Shown one piece after another: positions 38,649-48,805 of a stretch of DNA of 64,000 nucleotides. Within the stretch, counting starts at the first letter, position 1. Each line of letters begins with the position of its first letter. The notes beneath the pieces were generated by a model. It was not told the origin of the DNA. It ran no database searches and saw only the letters and a program-made list of their open reading frames with translations. A program made the position numbers and the translations under genes. Source of the DNA: Flammeovirgaceae bacterium UBA976 (GTDB lineage: Bacteria; Bacteroidota; Bacteroidia; Cytophagales; Cyclobacteriaceae); the NCBI GenBank assembly GCA_002292365.1, contig DBBU01000049.1, positions 40,117 through 104,116 on the forward strand, read 5' to 3'.

Positions 38649-39852
38649 CGACTTCACCTAAGACTAAATCAAGCGAGCCAACAATGGCTATGAGGTCTGA
38701 AATCATAACACCTTTGCTGATTTCTGGAAGGACCGATAAGTTCACAAAAGAACAACCTCTCGCTTTGCAACGTACCGGGATATCAGAGCGACCGTCGGTT
38801 CGAAAAAAGAAGCCTAGCTCGCCCTTTGGGTTTTCAGCCCGGACATAATAATCGCCCGCCTTAGGTCTTATTTTTTTAGGAACTAATGCTCTGGGATTGA
38901 AGTCTTTGTCTCGCTTCAATTCACTGCTAAGCATGGTAAGACATTGATCTATGATCTTTAAAGACTCGCGACACTCTTGCATTCGCACATACGTACGATC
39001 CCAACAATCTCCCACAGTTCCCATAGCACCCGTTCCTATAGGTATGTCAAAATCTAATTCAGGATAGACACTGTAACCATCTACCCTTCTTAAATCATAC
39101 TTGAGACCACTGCCTCGAAGCATTGGGCCAGTCACACCATAATTAACAGCTAAATCCAAAGGTAATACTCCCACTTTTGCAGTTCTTTCAATAAATATTT
39201 TATTAGTAATTAAAAGAGTTTCTAAATGTTCTAGTTTGGGTTTTAAATAGGCACTGAATTCTGCACATCGCTCTTCAAACTGCAAAGGCAAATCATAATA
39301 CAAGCCTCCTATCCAAATATAGTTATACAACATACGCGCACCACACGTCCATTCTAGTAATCTTAAAATATGTTCTCTATCCCTCATCAACCATAAAAAA
39401 GGTGTAAAGGCACCTATATCTAAACCGTAAGTACCTATGGCCACAAAATGAGAGGCAATTCGATTGAGTTCAGCGACGAGCACTCTGATGTACTCAACAC
39501 GTTTGGGAATTTGATCCGTAATGCCTAGCATGCGTTCGACCCCCATAGCGTAAGCATGCTCTGAGTTCATCGCTGACATATAATCCATTCGGTCTACGTA
39601 AGGGATCGTTTGATTGAAAGGCATTGATTCTGCATGCTTCTCAAAACAACGATGTAAATAGCCTATATGGGGAATTACTTCCTTAACAATTTCGCCATCT
39701 GTCACGACCTCTAACCTCAGTACGCCATGAGTGGAAGGATGCTGTGGCCCTATATTGAAAACCATTTCTCCACGTTTAAGCGAAGATACTGAGGTGTATA
39801 TAGGTTCAGAATTTTTTAAATGATCTGGATGATATGTATACTGAATGGCCAA
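38641..39852 (-). CDS. nuoD: NADH-quinone oxidoreductase subunit D
   Basis: Quinone-site subunit of complex I (49 kDa type). The 403-residue protein has the family segment [20 protein letters not shown] near the N terminus and [19 protein letters not shown] plus DLVLGEVDR at the C terminus. The start is TTG at 39852 ([12 protein letters not shown]); the first internal Met lies only in the conserved region, so TTG is preferred. It follows nuoC by nine bases. Genes nuoE onwards do not follow: the next gene is convergent. Confidence 0.97.
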   Translation of the reverse strand: MAIQYTYHPDHLKNSEPIYTSVSSLKRGEMVFNIGPQHPSTHGVLRLEVVTDGEIVKEVIPHIGYLHRCFEKHAESMPFNQTIPYVDRMDYMSAMNSEHAYAMGVERMLGITDQIPKRVEYIRVLVAELNRIASHFVAIGTYGLDIGAFTPFLWLMRDREHILRLLEWTCGARMLYNYIWIGGLYYDLPLQFEERCAEFSAYLKPKLEHLETLLITNKIFIERTAKVGVLPLDLAVNYGVTGPMLRGSGLKYDLRRVDGYSVYPELDFDIPIGTGAMGTVGDCWDRTYVRMQECRESLKIIDQCLTMLSSELKRDKDFNPRALVPKKIRPKAGDYYVRAENPKGELGFFFRTDGRSDIPVRCKARGCSFVNLSVLPEISKGVMISDLIAIVGSLDLVLGEVDR

Positions 39853-39861
39853 AATTACTAT

Positions 39862-40344
39862 TTAATAATCCACTTTAATCCCATGGTATCGTTCTTGCAA
39901 AATATCATCTTTCCTTAAAGGATGACCCTCCCAATCACTGGGTAATAGAATCCGTCTCAAATCTGGATGACCCTCAAAACGGATCCCTAACAAATCAAAA
40001 ATTTCTCGCTCATGCCAATTGGCTGTTTTCCAAATGTCGGATACGGTAGGTATTAAGGGTGTTTCTCTATCAAATCTAATCTTGACCATCAGATGCAAAT
40101 CAAACGGAATGGAATAGAGATTATAAATCACCTCCATTGTGTTGACCTCTGGCCCGTTATCAATCCCCGTAATCGACGATAACATGTCAAAATACAACCG
40201 ATCATCATCTCTCAAAAGGGTAAATAATTCACGGTTTTCTTGCGCCATTATTTCAATAGATTGAGGCTGATCATTTAGGTCAATTTGTAAGACTTTTTGT
40301 CCAAAAGACGCCTTTAATAAGTCAAAAATTAGGCCTGCATTCAT
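39862..40344 (-). CDS. nuoC: NADH-quinone oxidoreductase subunit C
   Basis: Peripheral-arm subunit of complex I (30 kDa type). 160 residues; motifs include [38 protein letters not shown] and [20 protein letters not shown], the classic NuoC signature. ATG at 40344 overlaps the nuoB stop by four bases. It is not fused to nuoD, unlike in enterobacteria. Confidence 0.97.
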   Translation of the reverse strand: MNAGLIFDLLKASFGQKVLQIDLNDQPQSIEIMAQENRELFTLLRDDDRLYFDMLSSITGIDNGPEVNTMEVIYNLYSIPFDLHLMVKIRFDRETPLIPTVSDIWKTANWHEREIFDLLGIRFEGHPDLRRILLPSDWEGHPLRKDDILQERYHGIKVDY

Positions 40345-40874
40345 ACCTTTTGATTTTCTTCTTTTTCCATTAATCGTTCGAGTGCTAAGGGCTTCACACT
40401 AGATGCTCCCCTGATTTTTTCTTGTAGTTTCATGAAACCCCCAATCAGCGCCTCGGGCCGTGGTGGGCAACCAGGTACATATACATCTACTGGAATGATC
40501 CGATCTACTCCTTTCACTACATGATAGCCATGCTCCCAATAAGGTCCTCCACAGTTGGAACAAGAGCCCATAGAGATCACATACCTCGGTTCAGCCATCT
40601 GCTCATAGAGCCTTCGAACTCGATCAGCCATTTTGAACGTGACCGTACCTGCTACAATCATCACATCTGACTGCCTTGGAGAAGCCCTTGGAAACACCCC
40701 CAATCTATCCATATCATAGCCCGTCGCCATGGCTCCCATCATCTCGATAGCACAACACGCCAACCCAAAGCCCATAGGCCATAGACTGGACAATCTCGCC
40801 CAATTGATCAGGTCATCAATATTAGAAACAATGACCCCTCCTTGAGACAACTCTTGGTCATGTAATCCTTTCAT
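40341..40874 (-). CDS. nuoB: NADH-quinone oxidoreductase subunit B
   Basis: Holds the N2 iron-sulfur cluster next to the quinone site. The expected ligands are visible: Cys40-Cys41 ([10 protein letters not shown]), Cys105 ([12 protein letters not shown]) and Cys136 ([11 protein letters not shown]). 177 residues, ATG at 40874. It overlaps nuoA and nuoC by four bases each, so translation is coupled across nuoA-B-C. Confidence 0.98.
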   Translation of the reverse strand: MKGLHDQELSQGGVIVSNIDDLINWARLSSLWPMGFGLACCAIEMMGAMATGYDMDRLGVFPRASPRQSDVMIVAGTVTFKMADRVRRLYEQMAEPRYVISMGSCSNCGGPYWEHGYHVVKGVDRIIPVDVYVPGCPPRPEALIGGFMKLQEKIRGASSVKPLALERLMEKEENQKV

Positions 40875-41338
40875 GAATATTTTTGATTAATTTGATCATA
40901 TAACTTTTTGGGTACTTTTGAACTAAAGGTAGCAATAGGGCTATCCGGGCGGATCCAAGTCAACATACCATTCGCCCAAACATAAGCCAAGCCTACCGCT
41001 AGAATAAGTATAAAAATGCCTGTTTCAATTAAAGAGAACCACCCCCATAAGCCATCCGTAGCCAAGATAAGATCTGCATCTGCAAATACCACAGCCCAAG
41101 GAAATAAGAACACCAGTTCAACCTCAAAGAGTATAAAGACCAGCGCAATGATATAAAAGCGCAAATTGAACTGACCCCAAGCGTTGTTGATCGGATCTTC
41201 TCCAGATTCGTAGGTAGTAAGTTTTTCTTCGTTGGGCCGATTGGGTCTTAACAGCTTTCCTAGCATTAAAGCCATGAGGATAAACCCCAAGCCTCCCAAA
41301 ACAAATAACCCTACCGTTCCAAATCCATTGATCTCCAC
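40871..41338 (-). CDS. nuoA: NADH-quinone oxidoreductase subunit A
   Basis: Small membrane subunit of complex I with three transmembrane helices (about 8-30, 68-90, 104-124). The conserved loop [20 protein letters not shown] lies between helices one and two. The start is GTG at 41338 ([10 protein letters not shown]); the next Met lies inside the first helix. At 155 residues it is slightly long. First gene of the nuoABCD set. Divergent from a small membrane-protein gene, with 103 bases between; no perfect promoter was found. Confidence 0.95.
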   Translation of the reverse strand: MEINGFGTVGLFVLGGLGFILMALMLGKLLRPNRPNEEKLTTYESGEDPINNAWGQFNLRFYIIALVFILFEVELVFLFPWAVVFADADLILATDGLWGWFSLIETGIFILILAVGLAYVWANGMLTWIRPDSPIATFSSKVPKKLYDQINQKYS

Positions 41339-41441
41339 AACAGCAAATTAATAAGTAATACTTTTGAATACTCGGAATACGAGATAATACTTACCTCACC
41401 TCTATACTTTTTTAAAGTATTTGAGGTATTTTGAATATTCA

Positions 41442-41945
41442 ATGAGCGTGGAAAAAGAAAATATCATTCGAATAAGTCGGGGAAATAGTCTTCCCATAAC
41501 CTTCAGGATGGTATTTTCTTTGATTTTGTTTTTGATTTATATAGCACTTACCGGCTATCTACCCAAAGCGCTTGTCATTGCACTTATGATTTTATTAGCT
41601 CCCATATTACCTTTGATTTGGACCTTGCAAGATATGATTGAAATCAACATGAATAAAAAATTCATTCTTGAATATATTTGGGTTTTAGGTAGCAAATGGG
41701 GTACACCAAAATTATTCGAGCACATCAAATACATCTTCATCAATGAAACAAAAATGAGACAAGCCATGACTTCTTGGGGCGGGCGGGTACGTTATAGCCA
41801 ATACTCTGAATATGTGGCCTACTTAAAATTAAATTCAGGAGAAACGTTTCTACTGACAAAATCAAAAAATCATAACTCGATGGCTAAAGCTCTTCGGAAA
41901 ATATCAGTAAAACTAGATACTACTCTCAAAGACACTACTCAATAA
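41442..41945 (+). CDS. Small membrane protein of unknown function
   Basis: 167 residues from the ATG at 41442 (MSVEKENIIRIS); a TTG at 41421 is possible but adds nothing recognisable. Two adjacent transmembrane helices (about residues 25-65) are followed by a soluble domain of about 100 residues with a pattern like a PH-type fold (FILEYIWVLGSKWGTPKLFE; YVAYLKLNSGETFLL). It lies eight bases upstream of the dienelactone hydrolase gene, so the two are probably co-transcribed. Function unknown. Confidence 0.65.
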   Translation: MSVEKENIIRISRGNSLPITFRMVFSLILFLIYIALTGYLPKALVIALMILLAPILPLIWTLQDMIEINMNKKFILEYIWVLGSKWGTPKLFEHIKYIFINETKMRQAMTSWGGRVRYSQYSEYVAYLKLNSGETFLLTKSKNHNSMAKALRKISVKLDTTLKDTTQ

Positions 41946-41952
41946 ATGAACT

Positions 41953-42747
41953 ATGAAATATATATTTATCCTCTCTTATTTATTCCTTATATCCACAAGT
42001 ACTTTGGCTCAACCCTATGCCGTCGCACAATTGGAACATTCACCAAGGCACCATGAATGGATTAAATTAAAATCTAATGGTCGTGATCTGAGTTGTTTTG
42101 TGACCTATCCTGAATCAAGTAAGTCTACTCTAGTAATTCTACTTATTCATGAAAATCGAGGCCTCAATGATTGGGCCAGGTCCATGGCGGATCAGCTTTC
42201 TGAAGCAGGTTATGTTGTAGTGGCTCCAGATCTGATCTCAGGAATGAGTTCCGAATATATGAAAACGATGGACTATCCCAATTCCGATCAAGCCCGCACC
42301 GCTATTTATGGACTCAAACAATCTGAAGTACTAAATGATCTTGATGCCGTGTTTGCCTATGCGGAAAATATCCCTGCCGGTACGGGTCAGGTAGCCGTCA
42401 TGGGATTTTGCTGGGGGGGATCTCAAACTTTTACCTATGCCACACACAACGAACGTTTACTTGCCGGCTTGGTTTTCTATGGAACAGGGCCTAAAAATGA
42501 AAGTAGCTATGAAAGTATTACGGCGCCTATCTACGGTTTTTATGGTGGAGCTGATCAACGAGTCAATGCGACACTCCCCTCTTCAGAGGCCGCTATGAAG
42601 CACTATCAAAAACAATATGAATACGAGGTTTATGAAGGTGCTGGGCACGCCTACATGAGATCAGGTGGTGACCCCAACGGCAGCCCTGAGAATATTTCAG
42701 CTAGAGATCAATCTTGGCAACGAATCAAAGCAATCTTAAAACCTTGA
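41953..42747 (+). CDS. Exported dienelactone hydrolase family protein
   Basis: Alpha/beta hydrolase of 264 residues with a signal peptide (FILSYLFLISTSTLAQ). The nucleophile elbow is MGFCWGG with Cys153, the dienelactone-hydrolase type; the acid is expected in YGGADQRVNA and the base His in YEGAGHAYMR. The oxyanion strand LLIHENRGLNDWARSMA is also typical. Many exported DLH-like proteins have unknown esters or lactones as substrates, so the activity is generic here. Periplasmic location predicted. Confidence 0.9.
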   Translation: MKYIFILSYLFLISTSTLAQPYAVAQLEHSPRHHEWIKLKSNGRDLSCFVTYPESSKSTLVILLIHENRGLNDWARSMADQLSEAGYVVVAPDLISGMSSEYMKTMDYPNSDQARTAIYGLKQSEVLNDLDAVFAYAENIPAGTGQVAVMGFCWGGSQTFTYATHNERLLAGLVFYGTGPKNESSYESITAPIYGFYGGADQRVNATLPSSEAAMKHYQKQYEYEVYEGAGHAYMRSGGDPNGSPENISARDQSWQRIKAILKP

Positions 42748-42807
42748 AATTAATCTTGTTCTAATCAAGTGTACCTATTGAGATATTTAGCCTAAGTCCC
42801 TTCTAGA

Positions 42808-44481
42808 CTATTCAGGTGTTTTTTCATCCGGCCAGTCTTTCTTGAAGGCAATCCAATATTCTGACACAGAACTCTTAACATCTTTTCTCAAATACAGTAA
42901 GCCAAAAAGATTAGGTAAGGTCATCAATGCAATCGTAATTCCTGAAAGGGTCCATATAATGGTCGTATCGATAAATGCTGCCAAGAAAAAAGCAATGACA
43001 TATACAATCCTAAAATAAATGACACTGTTCGCTCCAAACAAATAGGTCATCGCTCGGTCTCCATAATAAGACCAAGAAATGGCCGTACTGAAAGCGAACA
43101 AGAGTAGGCCAATCGAAACAATGTATTGGCCCCATATGCCAAAATAACTCCGCTGAAAGGCAATGGCCGTAAGAGGTGCACTGTGAACCAATGATTTCCC
43201 ACTGAACACGATTTCGGGATTTTGAGATTTCCCATTGAGCACCGCTACGGCTCCTGTCCAAGGCACGTCATCTAGTGATAACTTGATATCTTCTGCTTTT
43301 GATCGGGCATGAATGATGGTTACCTCATTTTGAATGATTCCGTCTATCACATCTAAATTTCCAGCAAACAAAGGCAAGGGATTTTCACCAGAAATATGAC
43401 CATATAAGTCGTTTATACCCTCCTCTGTATCATCATTGTAAATGCCTTGCAATACTTGCATATCCGTATACTGAAACTCATTTTGGTGCTTCTCATTCCA
43501 AACACCCGATGAAAGTAAAACCAAACCGGTAAGGGTACAGATGACAATCGTATCAATAAAAGGCTCTAGGATGGCTACCAAACCTTCTGATACAGGTTCT
43601 TTGCCTTTGGCTGAGGCATGTGCAATAGGTGCACTTCCTTGCCCAGCCTCATTGGAAAAAAGGCCCCTTCCAACACCCTTATTTAATGCAAAAGCTATAG
43701 AGGCCCCTAGAAAACCACCCGTAGCTGCTGTTTGACTGAATACGTGCTGGAATATGGATAGAAAAGAAGGCCAAATGTTTTCAATATTGTAGAAAATAAC
43801 GGCAAGGGCACCTATAAAATAAATCAGTGCCATACTAGGTACTAGTTTTTCTGTAACCGATGCAATTCTTTTGATCCCACCTACAATCACGATAGCCAAG
43901 AGAATAGATAGTACCAGACCTGTCATCCAAAGATCTATTCCAAAAGTGGATTGCATGGCGTTAGAAATACTATTGATCTGAGGTAGACTGCCCGTTCCAA
44001 ATGATGAAAGTACGGTCGCCACGGCAAAAATGCCTGCTAACCAGGGCATCTTCATTTTATTTTTCATAAAGTACATCGGGCCCCCTGCCATGGTGCCATC
44101 TGCTCCCTTCTCACGGTACTTGTGAGACAAAGTCACCTCTACAAATTTGGTACACATGCCCACTGCGGCAGTGACCAACATCCAAAAAAGGGCGGCAGGT
44201 CCTCCCATGTGTACTGCCAGAGCGACGCCTGAAATATTTCCAGTTCCTACCGTCCCAGATAATGCTGTGGTCAATGCTTGAAAATGAGAAGTATCTCCTT
44301 CATCTTCAGAACGTTGAAATTTGCCTTTTAATACCCTAATAGCAAAACTAAAATACCTTATTTGAGGAAATTTCAGATAAATGGTGAAAAACAATCCCGT
44401 TCCAATCAACACGTAAGGAAACCAAAAAGAACTTCCAATAAAACCATCAATTAGTGCGAGAAAATCATTAAGTGCTTGCAT
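42808..44481 (-). CDS. Alanine:cation symporter (AGCS family) with a large extra loop
   Basis: Sodium- or proton-coupled amino acid importer of 557 residues from the ATG at 44481; a GTG at 44520 would add 13. Family signatures: [52 protein letters not shown]. Between about residues 330 and 440 there is a polar segment (from [11 protein letters not shown] to [14 protein letters not shown]) that standard members lack or have much shorter; by topology it would be extracytoplasmic. It follows hutI on the same strand after about 98 bases. Substrate probably alanine, glycine or another small amino acid. Confidence 0.92.
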   Translation of the reverse strand: MQALNDFLALIDGFIGSSFWFPYVLIGTGLFFTIYLKFPQIRYFSFAIRVLKGKFQRSEDEGDTSHFQALTTALSGTVGTGNISGVALAVHMGGPAALFWMLVTAAVGMCTKFVEVTLSHKYREKGADGTMAGGPMYFMKNKMKMPWLAGIFAVATVLSSFGTGSLPQINSISNAMQSTFGIDLWMTGLVLSILLAIVIVGGIKRIASVTEKLVPSMALIYFIGALAVIFYNIENIWPSFLSIFQHVFSQTAATGGFLGASIAFALNKGVGRGLFSNEAGQGSAPIAHASAKGKEPVSEGLVAILEPFIDTIVICTLTGLVLLSSGVWNEKHQNEFQYTDMQVLQGIYNDDTEEGINDLYGHISGENPLPLFAGNLDVIDGIIQNEVTIIHARSKAEDIKLSLDDVPWTGAVAVLNGKSQNPEIVFSGKSLVHSAPLTAIAFQRSYFGIWGQYIVSIGLLLFAFSTAISWSYYGDRAMTYLFGANSVIYFRIVYVIAFFLAAFIDTTIIWTLSGITIALMTLPNLFGLLYLRKDVKSSVSEYWIAFKKDWPDEKTPE

Positions 44482-44579
44482 GCTGTACCTTTTGAACCAA
44501 GACAAAAATAGGCCTTTCACTGAGAAATAAAAGTCAAAGTTTGATAAAGGGATTTTACTGAAAGCTTACAGAAAATATT

Positions 44580-45809
44580 TTAGGTAGTTCTTTTCATCAA
44601 TAAATCTCCTTTTTTCCAAAGTATATCAGGCTTCAAAGTCCCCTGTTGGTAGAGAATCTCTCTGTAATCATGGGTAGGAAAAGCGATAGCATCAAATAAA
44701 TGCTGAGGAGCTAATCTGCCTCTATCGGTAAATCCAAGTGCTTGTGCTGCTCTAAAGGTGATTCCAGACAATGTCTCCGCAGCAGTCAATTTTTGATGCG
44801 TGGCTAAAATGCCACATTGTGCCAACAAATCCCCATTAGGAGCAGAACCAGGATTCCAGTCCGAGGCAATCGCAAGGCAAGCACCCGCATCTAATAAGGC
44901 TCGGGTGGGCGCAAAAGCCATACCTAAACCCAAAGAGGCGCCGGGTAAGACAACGGCCACTGTATTGGAAGTCCCGAATAAGGCAATATCCTTGGAGGTA
45001 GTTGCTTCCAAATGATCCGCACTTTTTGCCCCCATTAGGATGGCCAATGCCGCGCCTCCGCTCGAGAATTGATCGGCATGCAACGTTAAATCAAACCCCA
45101 AATTTTTCATGGCCATTAAATAAGGCTTGGCCAAATGCACTGGAAATGCCTCAGCTTCGATAAAAGCATCTGCACGGTCAGCCAATAACTTCGCTTTTGG
45201 TGCTACCTCAGCCAATAAATAGTCCAAATAATCGGCCCGTTCATAGCCTTTTGGACACACATGAGCACCCAAAAAAGTAGGGATTAGATCTACTTTTACT
45301 TCCCTATTGACCTCGTGAATCACTTCCAACATTTTCAATTCATTTTCAGCATCTAAGCCATAACCACTTTTGATTTCTTGGGTGGTCACTCCATCATACT
45401 GATGCCTCAATATCTTTTCGTGAAGATCCTCTTTAAGGTTTCCTTTGGATGCATTCCCCACCAATTTTACCGTATCCAATATACCACCTCCCGAGGCTAA
45501 AATTTCTTGGTAACTCAACCCACTATTGCGACGTTCAAAATCTGCCGCTCGTGAGCCTGCCCAGACCATATGGGTATGGCAATCTACCAAACCCGGCATC
45601 AAAACATGGGATCCGCTGATCTCCATTACCTTTAGGCTCACATTATTTTTTACCAAGCCCTCAAATGAGCCAACTTCGACAATAACCCCCGAATCAACAC
45701 GCACTCCGGCATTTTCAAGGATACCCATATCTGATACCTGCAGTGGCCCTTTTAAAGCGGTTTGCTCGAAGGTTAGCATTTGAGAAAAAGGGCCTATGAT
45801 TTGCTCCAT
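44580..45809 (-). CDS. hutI: Imidazolonepropionase
   Basis: Third step of histidine degradation: opens 4-imidazolone-5-propanoate to formiminoglutamate. Amidohydrolase fold with HTH metal motif in LVDCHTHMVWAGSRAADFE, EIKSGYGL, LHADQFSSGGAA and the metal Asp in IASDWNPGSAPNG. The 409-residue length is normal. ATG at 45809. Other hut genes are not in the window, so the pathway is dispersed or partly elsewhere. Confidence 0.96.
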   Translation of the reverse strand: MEQIIGPFSQMLTFEQTALKGPLQVSDMGILENAGVRVDSGVIVEVGSFEGLVKNNVSLKVMEISGSHVLMPGLVDCHTHMVWAGSRAADFERRNSGLSYQEILASGGGILDTVKLVGNASKGNLKEDLHEKILRHQYDGVTTQEIKSGYGLDAENELKMLEVIHEVNREVKVDLIPTFLGAHVCPKGYERADYLDYLLAEVAPKAKLLADRADAFIEAEAFPVHLAKPYLMAMKNLGFDLTLHADQFSSGGAALAILMGAKSADHLEATTSKDIALFGTSNTVAVVLPGASLGLGMAFAPTRALLDAGACLAIASDWNPGSAPNGDLLAQCGILATHQKLTAAETLSGITFRAAQALGFTDRGRLAPQHLFDAIAFPTHDYREILYQQGTLKPDILWKKGDLLMKRTT

Positions 45810-45918
45810 AAAGGCATTATTTTAAAGTAAATTTTATAAATAAAGAAAAGGTAAATATACACGAACTTGGAATTTCAAAATCTCTAAAATAAAAAAGCTT
45901 CTTAGGCGAAAGATCTGA

Positions 45919-46935
45919 TCAAAAACTATAATTCTTTTTTTGGAACCTCAAGAGGTGGGCAGGATCTAAGGTAATAAAAATCTCTTTACGCTCGATCAGC
46001 ACTTGGGCATCTATCATCAAATCTAATTCAATTTGACTAGAAAGCTTAATCCTGTACTTGCGCCATAAACCATGGAAAGTCTCTCCCATAATCACTGCAG
46101 CATAACTGTTTTTCACAGGTGTCAGACTGTAGGTTATATGCTCAGGTCTAATCCCATAAAAGTCAGCCTTTTCCAATTCTATATCAAAATGCTGAAAATC
46201 CTCTTGATTAAAAATATTGATTTCTCCAAAAAATCTTGCAATAGCGGGTGTAAAGGGTTGATCAAAAAGTACTTTGGGAGTACCCATTTGAATCACTTTT
46301 CCTTGATCTAATACGGCAATTTTATGGGCTAATGAAATCGCATCTTGTGCATCATGGGTAACGAATATGCAGCTGATGCCTGTAGCTTTTATGATCTCAA
46401 AAAGCTCATTTCTAATCTGGGATTTCAGCGCAGTATCTAAATTACTAAAAGGTTCATCAAGAAGTAGCAACGTTGGATTGGGTGCTAGAGCTCGGGCTAG
46501 GGCAATCCGTTGCTGTTCGCCTCCTGAAAGTTCATGAGGATATCGATCTCCATGGGACCCTAATCCTACCATCCGCAATACCTCTGATACGCGTGCTATC
46601 TTATCTTGGGATTTAGCTAACCCATAACCCACATTCTTTTTTATGCTCATATGGGGAAACAAGGCAAAGTCCTGGAATACAAACCCGATGCCTCTATCCT
46701 CTGGTGCTACAAATTTGCTAGCGCTTTCAACCGTCTTACCCTCGAGAATAATTGTCCCTGAATCACTTGTCTCTAGTCCAGCAATAAGCCTTAATAAGGT
46801 ACTTTTCCCCGTCCCGCTTTCACCTATGAAAGCACAAATATCTCCCTTTTCTAAGGTGAAATCTAAATTGGATAGCACAAACTTTCGATCCAATGTATAA
46901 CTTTTAGTAACTCCCTGAATATTGAGTACAGTCAT
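45919..46935 (-). CDS. fbpC: Ferric iron ABC transporter ATP-binding protein
   Basis: Energises ferric iron import with the permease and binding protein. It has Walker A GESGTGKST, the FVFQDFALFPHMS Q-loop region, the LSGGEQQRIALARALA signature, Walker B LLLLDEPFSNLD and the switch VTHD. After the NBD comes a C-terminal TOBE-like domain with GIRPEHITYSL. 338 residues. ATG at 46935 overlaps the permease stop by four bases. The FbpC/FutC/PotA group is clear; iron is inferred from the binding protein. Confidence 0.9.
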   Translation of the reverse strand: MTVLNIQGVTKSYTLDRKFVLSNLDFTLEKGDICAFIGESGTGKSTLLRLIAGLETSDSGTIILEGKTVESASKFVAPEDRGIGFVFQDFALFPHMSIKKNVGYGLAKSQDKIARVSEVLRMVGLGSHGDRYPHELSGGEQQRIALARALAPNPTLLLLDEPFSNLDTALKSQIRNELFEIIKATGISCIFVTHDAQDAISLAHKIAVLDQGKVIQMGTPKVLFDQPFTPAIARFFGEINIFNQEDFQHFDIELEKADFYGIRPEHITYSLTPVKNSYAAVIMGETFHGLWRKYRIKLSSQIELDLMIDAQVLIERKEIFITLDPAHLLRFQKKNYSF

Positions 46936-48566
46936 GCGTTCATCATTCGACTTAAGAGAAATATCGGGATTAATCCGGTCATGATAATAAATAAGGCAGG
47001 CAAGGCCGTTTCTGCGATACGTTCATCACTTGCATATTCAAATGCCTTCACAGAAAGCGTCATGATACCATAGGGTTTAAGCAAAAGGGTCAGTGGTAAT
47101 TCCTTCATGGTATCTACGAAAACCAACAAAGCACCGCTCAAGAGTCCCAGCTTATTGAGAGGTATATTGATTTGTAACATCCTTTTCCATCGCTGGACTC
47201 CCAACATTTGTGCCGCTTGCTCAAATCGCATACCTGTTTTTTGTATACTAGCTTCGATGGGATGATACGACACCGCTAGGAACCTCACTGAATAGGCAAA
47301 AATTAGGCCTATAATAGTTCCATTAATTAAGAATCCCATCGACCAGTTTAAATAATACTGAGTCATATTTACCAACCATTTATCAAAAATTAATGTAGGG
47401 ATCATGATCCCTACGGCAATCACTACACCAGGAACTGCATAACCGAGGACGGGTAAGGTACTTAATCGTTGAATAATAAGAGATCGACTCCATTTTGCCG
47501 CATAAATCAGAAAGAAAGAGATACAAATACAGATGAATCCAGTAATCATAGAAATATAGAAACTTGACCAAACAATAGATAAGAATGAGGTTGACCAAAC
47601 CCCATGAAACGTAATAAAAGCCCAATATATCATCTGAATTAAAGGTAATATAAAACCCAATAAAATGGGAATGATGGTTACCAGCATATATATGACCTGA
47701 ATATGAAATTTAGATGTTTTTTTAATAAGCTCTTGACTACCCTCACTGTTAAACTGATAATTTTTCTCCCCCCGAAGACTGCGCTCCGTCACAATCAAAA
47801 AAAGAATGAACATACAGAGCTGAGCAGACAAATATACGGCCGTTTCGGGTTCTTCAAGGGCAAACCAAGACCTGAAAATAGCAGTAGTATAGGTACTGAC
47901 CCCATAATAATAAGCCGATCCATAATCGCCCAAAACTTCCATCACTACGAGTAGTAAACCACCGACGAGCGCTGGCCTTGCCAAGGGCAGCACAATTGAA
48001 TAAAAAGCCTTAAACCAACCTGCTCCCAATACCCTAGCCGCACTCATTTGCCTATGCGATTGGTGAGAAAAAAAACTTCTAGCAGAAATGTAAACATAGG
48101 GGTAAAGTGAAAAACTCATGACCCATGCCAAACCCCAAATCCCCATAATATCTATATGTGAAACATGATCTAAATTGAATATTTGAACCATCAAACGCTC
48201 ATAAATTCCCGAATAATTAAATAACCCAGCATAAGCGTAGGCAGTGAGATAATTGGGGAAAGCCAAAGGTAAGATAAGCAACCACTGCAATAACTTTCTG
48301 AAAGGGAAGCTGTAAGCAGATACGAGCCACGCAGGTATAACTCCTAAAATTAGAGTGAAAATACTGCAAGCAAACATTAAGAATAGAGAATTGAAAAGAT
48401 AATCTAAGAGTAAATATTCCTTGATGTGTGCCCAACTTTCACCCGGTCCACTGAATAATTTCAGTAGAATGGTCATTAAAGGAGCCCCTAATAATAACAC
48501 GATGGAGATGGTCAGTAAAGACCACTTCTTGTCAATTTTAGCGTTATGGTAGAAAGATGAGAACAA
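46932..48566 (-). CDS. fbpB: Ferric iron ABC transporter permease, fused two-domain type
   Basis: 544 residues with about 12 transmembrane helices in two homologous BPD halves, the FbpB/SfuB arrangement. Coupling-helix EAA-like motifs are AARVLGAGWFKAFYSIVLPL in the first half and EQAAQMLGVQRWKRMLQINI in the second. The start is TTG at 48566: an in-frame TAA lies seven codons upstream and there is no ATG before the first helix. It is separated from fbpA by a 239-base gap that holds an inverted repeat. Confidence 0.92.
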   Translation of the reverse strand: MFSSFYHNAKIDKKWSLLTISIVLLLGAPLMTILLKLFSGPGESWAHIKEYLLLDYLFNSLFLMFACSIFTLILGVIPAWLVSAYSFPFRKLLQWLLILPLAFPNYLTAYAYAGLFNYSGIYERLMVQIFNLDHVSHIDIMGIWGLAWVMSFSLYPYVYISARSFFSHQSHRQMSAARVLGAGWFKAFYSIVLPLARPALVGGLLLVVMEVLGDYGSAYYYGVSTYTTAIFRSWFALEEPETAVYLSAQLCMFILFLIVTERSLRGEKNYQFNSEGSQELIKKTSKFHIQVIYMLVTIIPILLGFILPLIQMIYWAFITFHGVWSTSFLSIVWSSFYISMITGFICICISFFLIYAAKWSRSLIIQRLSTLPVLGYAVPGVVIAVGIMIPTLIFDKWLVNMTQYYLNWSMGFLINGTIIGLIFAYSVRFLAVSYHPIEASIQKTGMRFEQAAQMLGVQRWKRMLQINIPLNKLGLLSGALLVFVDTMKELPLTLLLKPYGIMTLSVKAFEYASDERIAETALPALFIIMTGLIPIFLLSRMMNA

Positions 48567-48754
48567 GAAGTATCTGGCTTAATGGGCCTGCGTGAAAAAG
48601 GATATGAAAAAACTTAAATAATTATTTGTAAATATAATTGAAGTCTGCCTAATGAATTTTTTGTAAAAGCTATTCGATAGCTCTTGAATAAAATAGAGAA
48701 GGGGAGATTTAGATGCCCTTATCATACTTTCCACAGCCATGGTCCCTAAACCTC

Positions 48755-48786
48755 GATGCGATCATATTACGCGTTCTGAACGCATC
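48755..48786. repeat. Nested inverted repeats between fbpA and fbpB
   Basis: Outer arms GATGCG (48755-48760) and CGCATC (48781-48786); inner near-perfect palindrome GCGTTCTGAACGC (48771-48783). The two share CGC at 48781-48783, so as RNA they would exclude each other. No T run follows on the minus strand, so it is not a classical terminator. It may slow read-through from fbpA to fbpB or protect the fbpA 3' end. The rest of the 239-base gap holds nothing recognised. Confidence 0.5.
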
Positions 48787-48805
48787 TTGCTCAACTATTT
48801 ATTTT

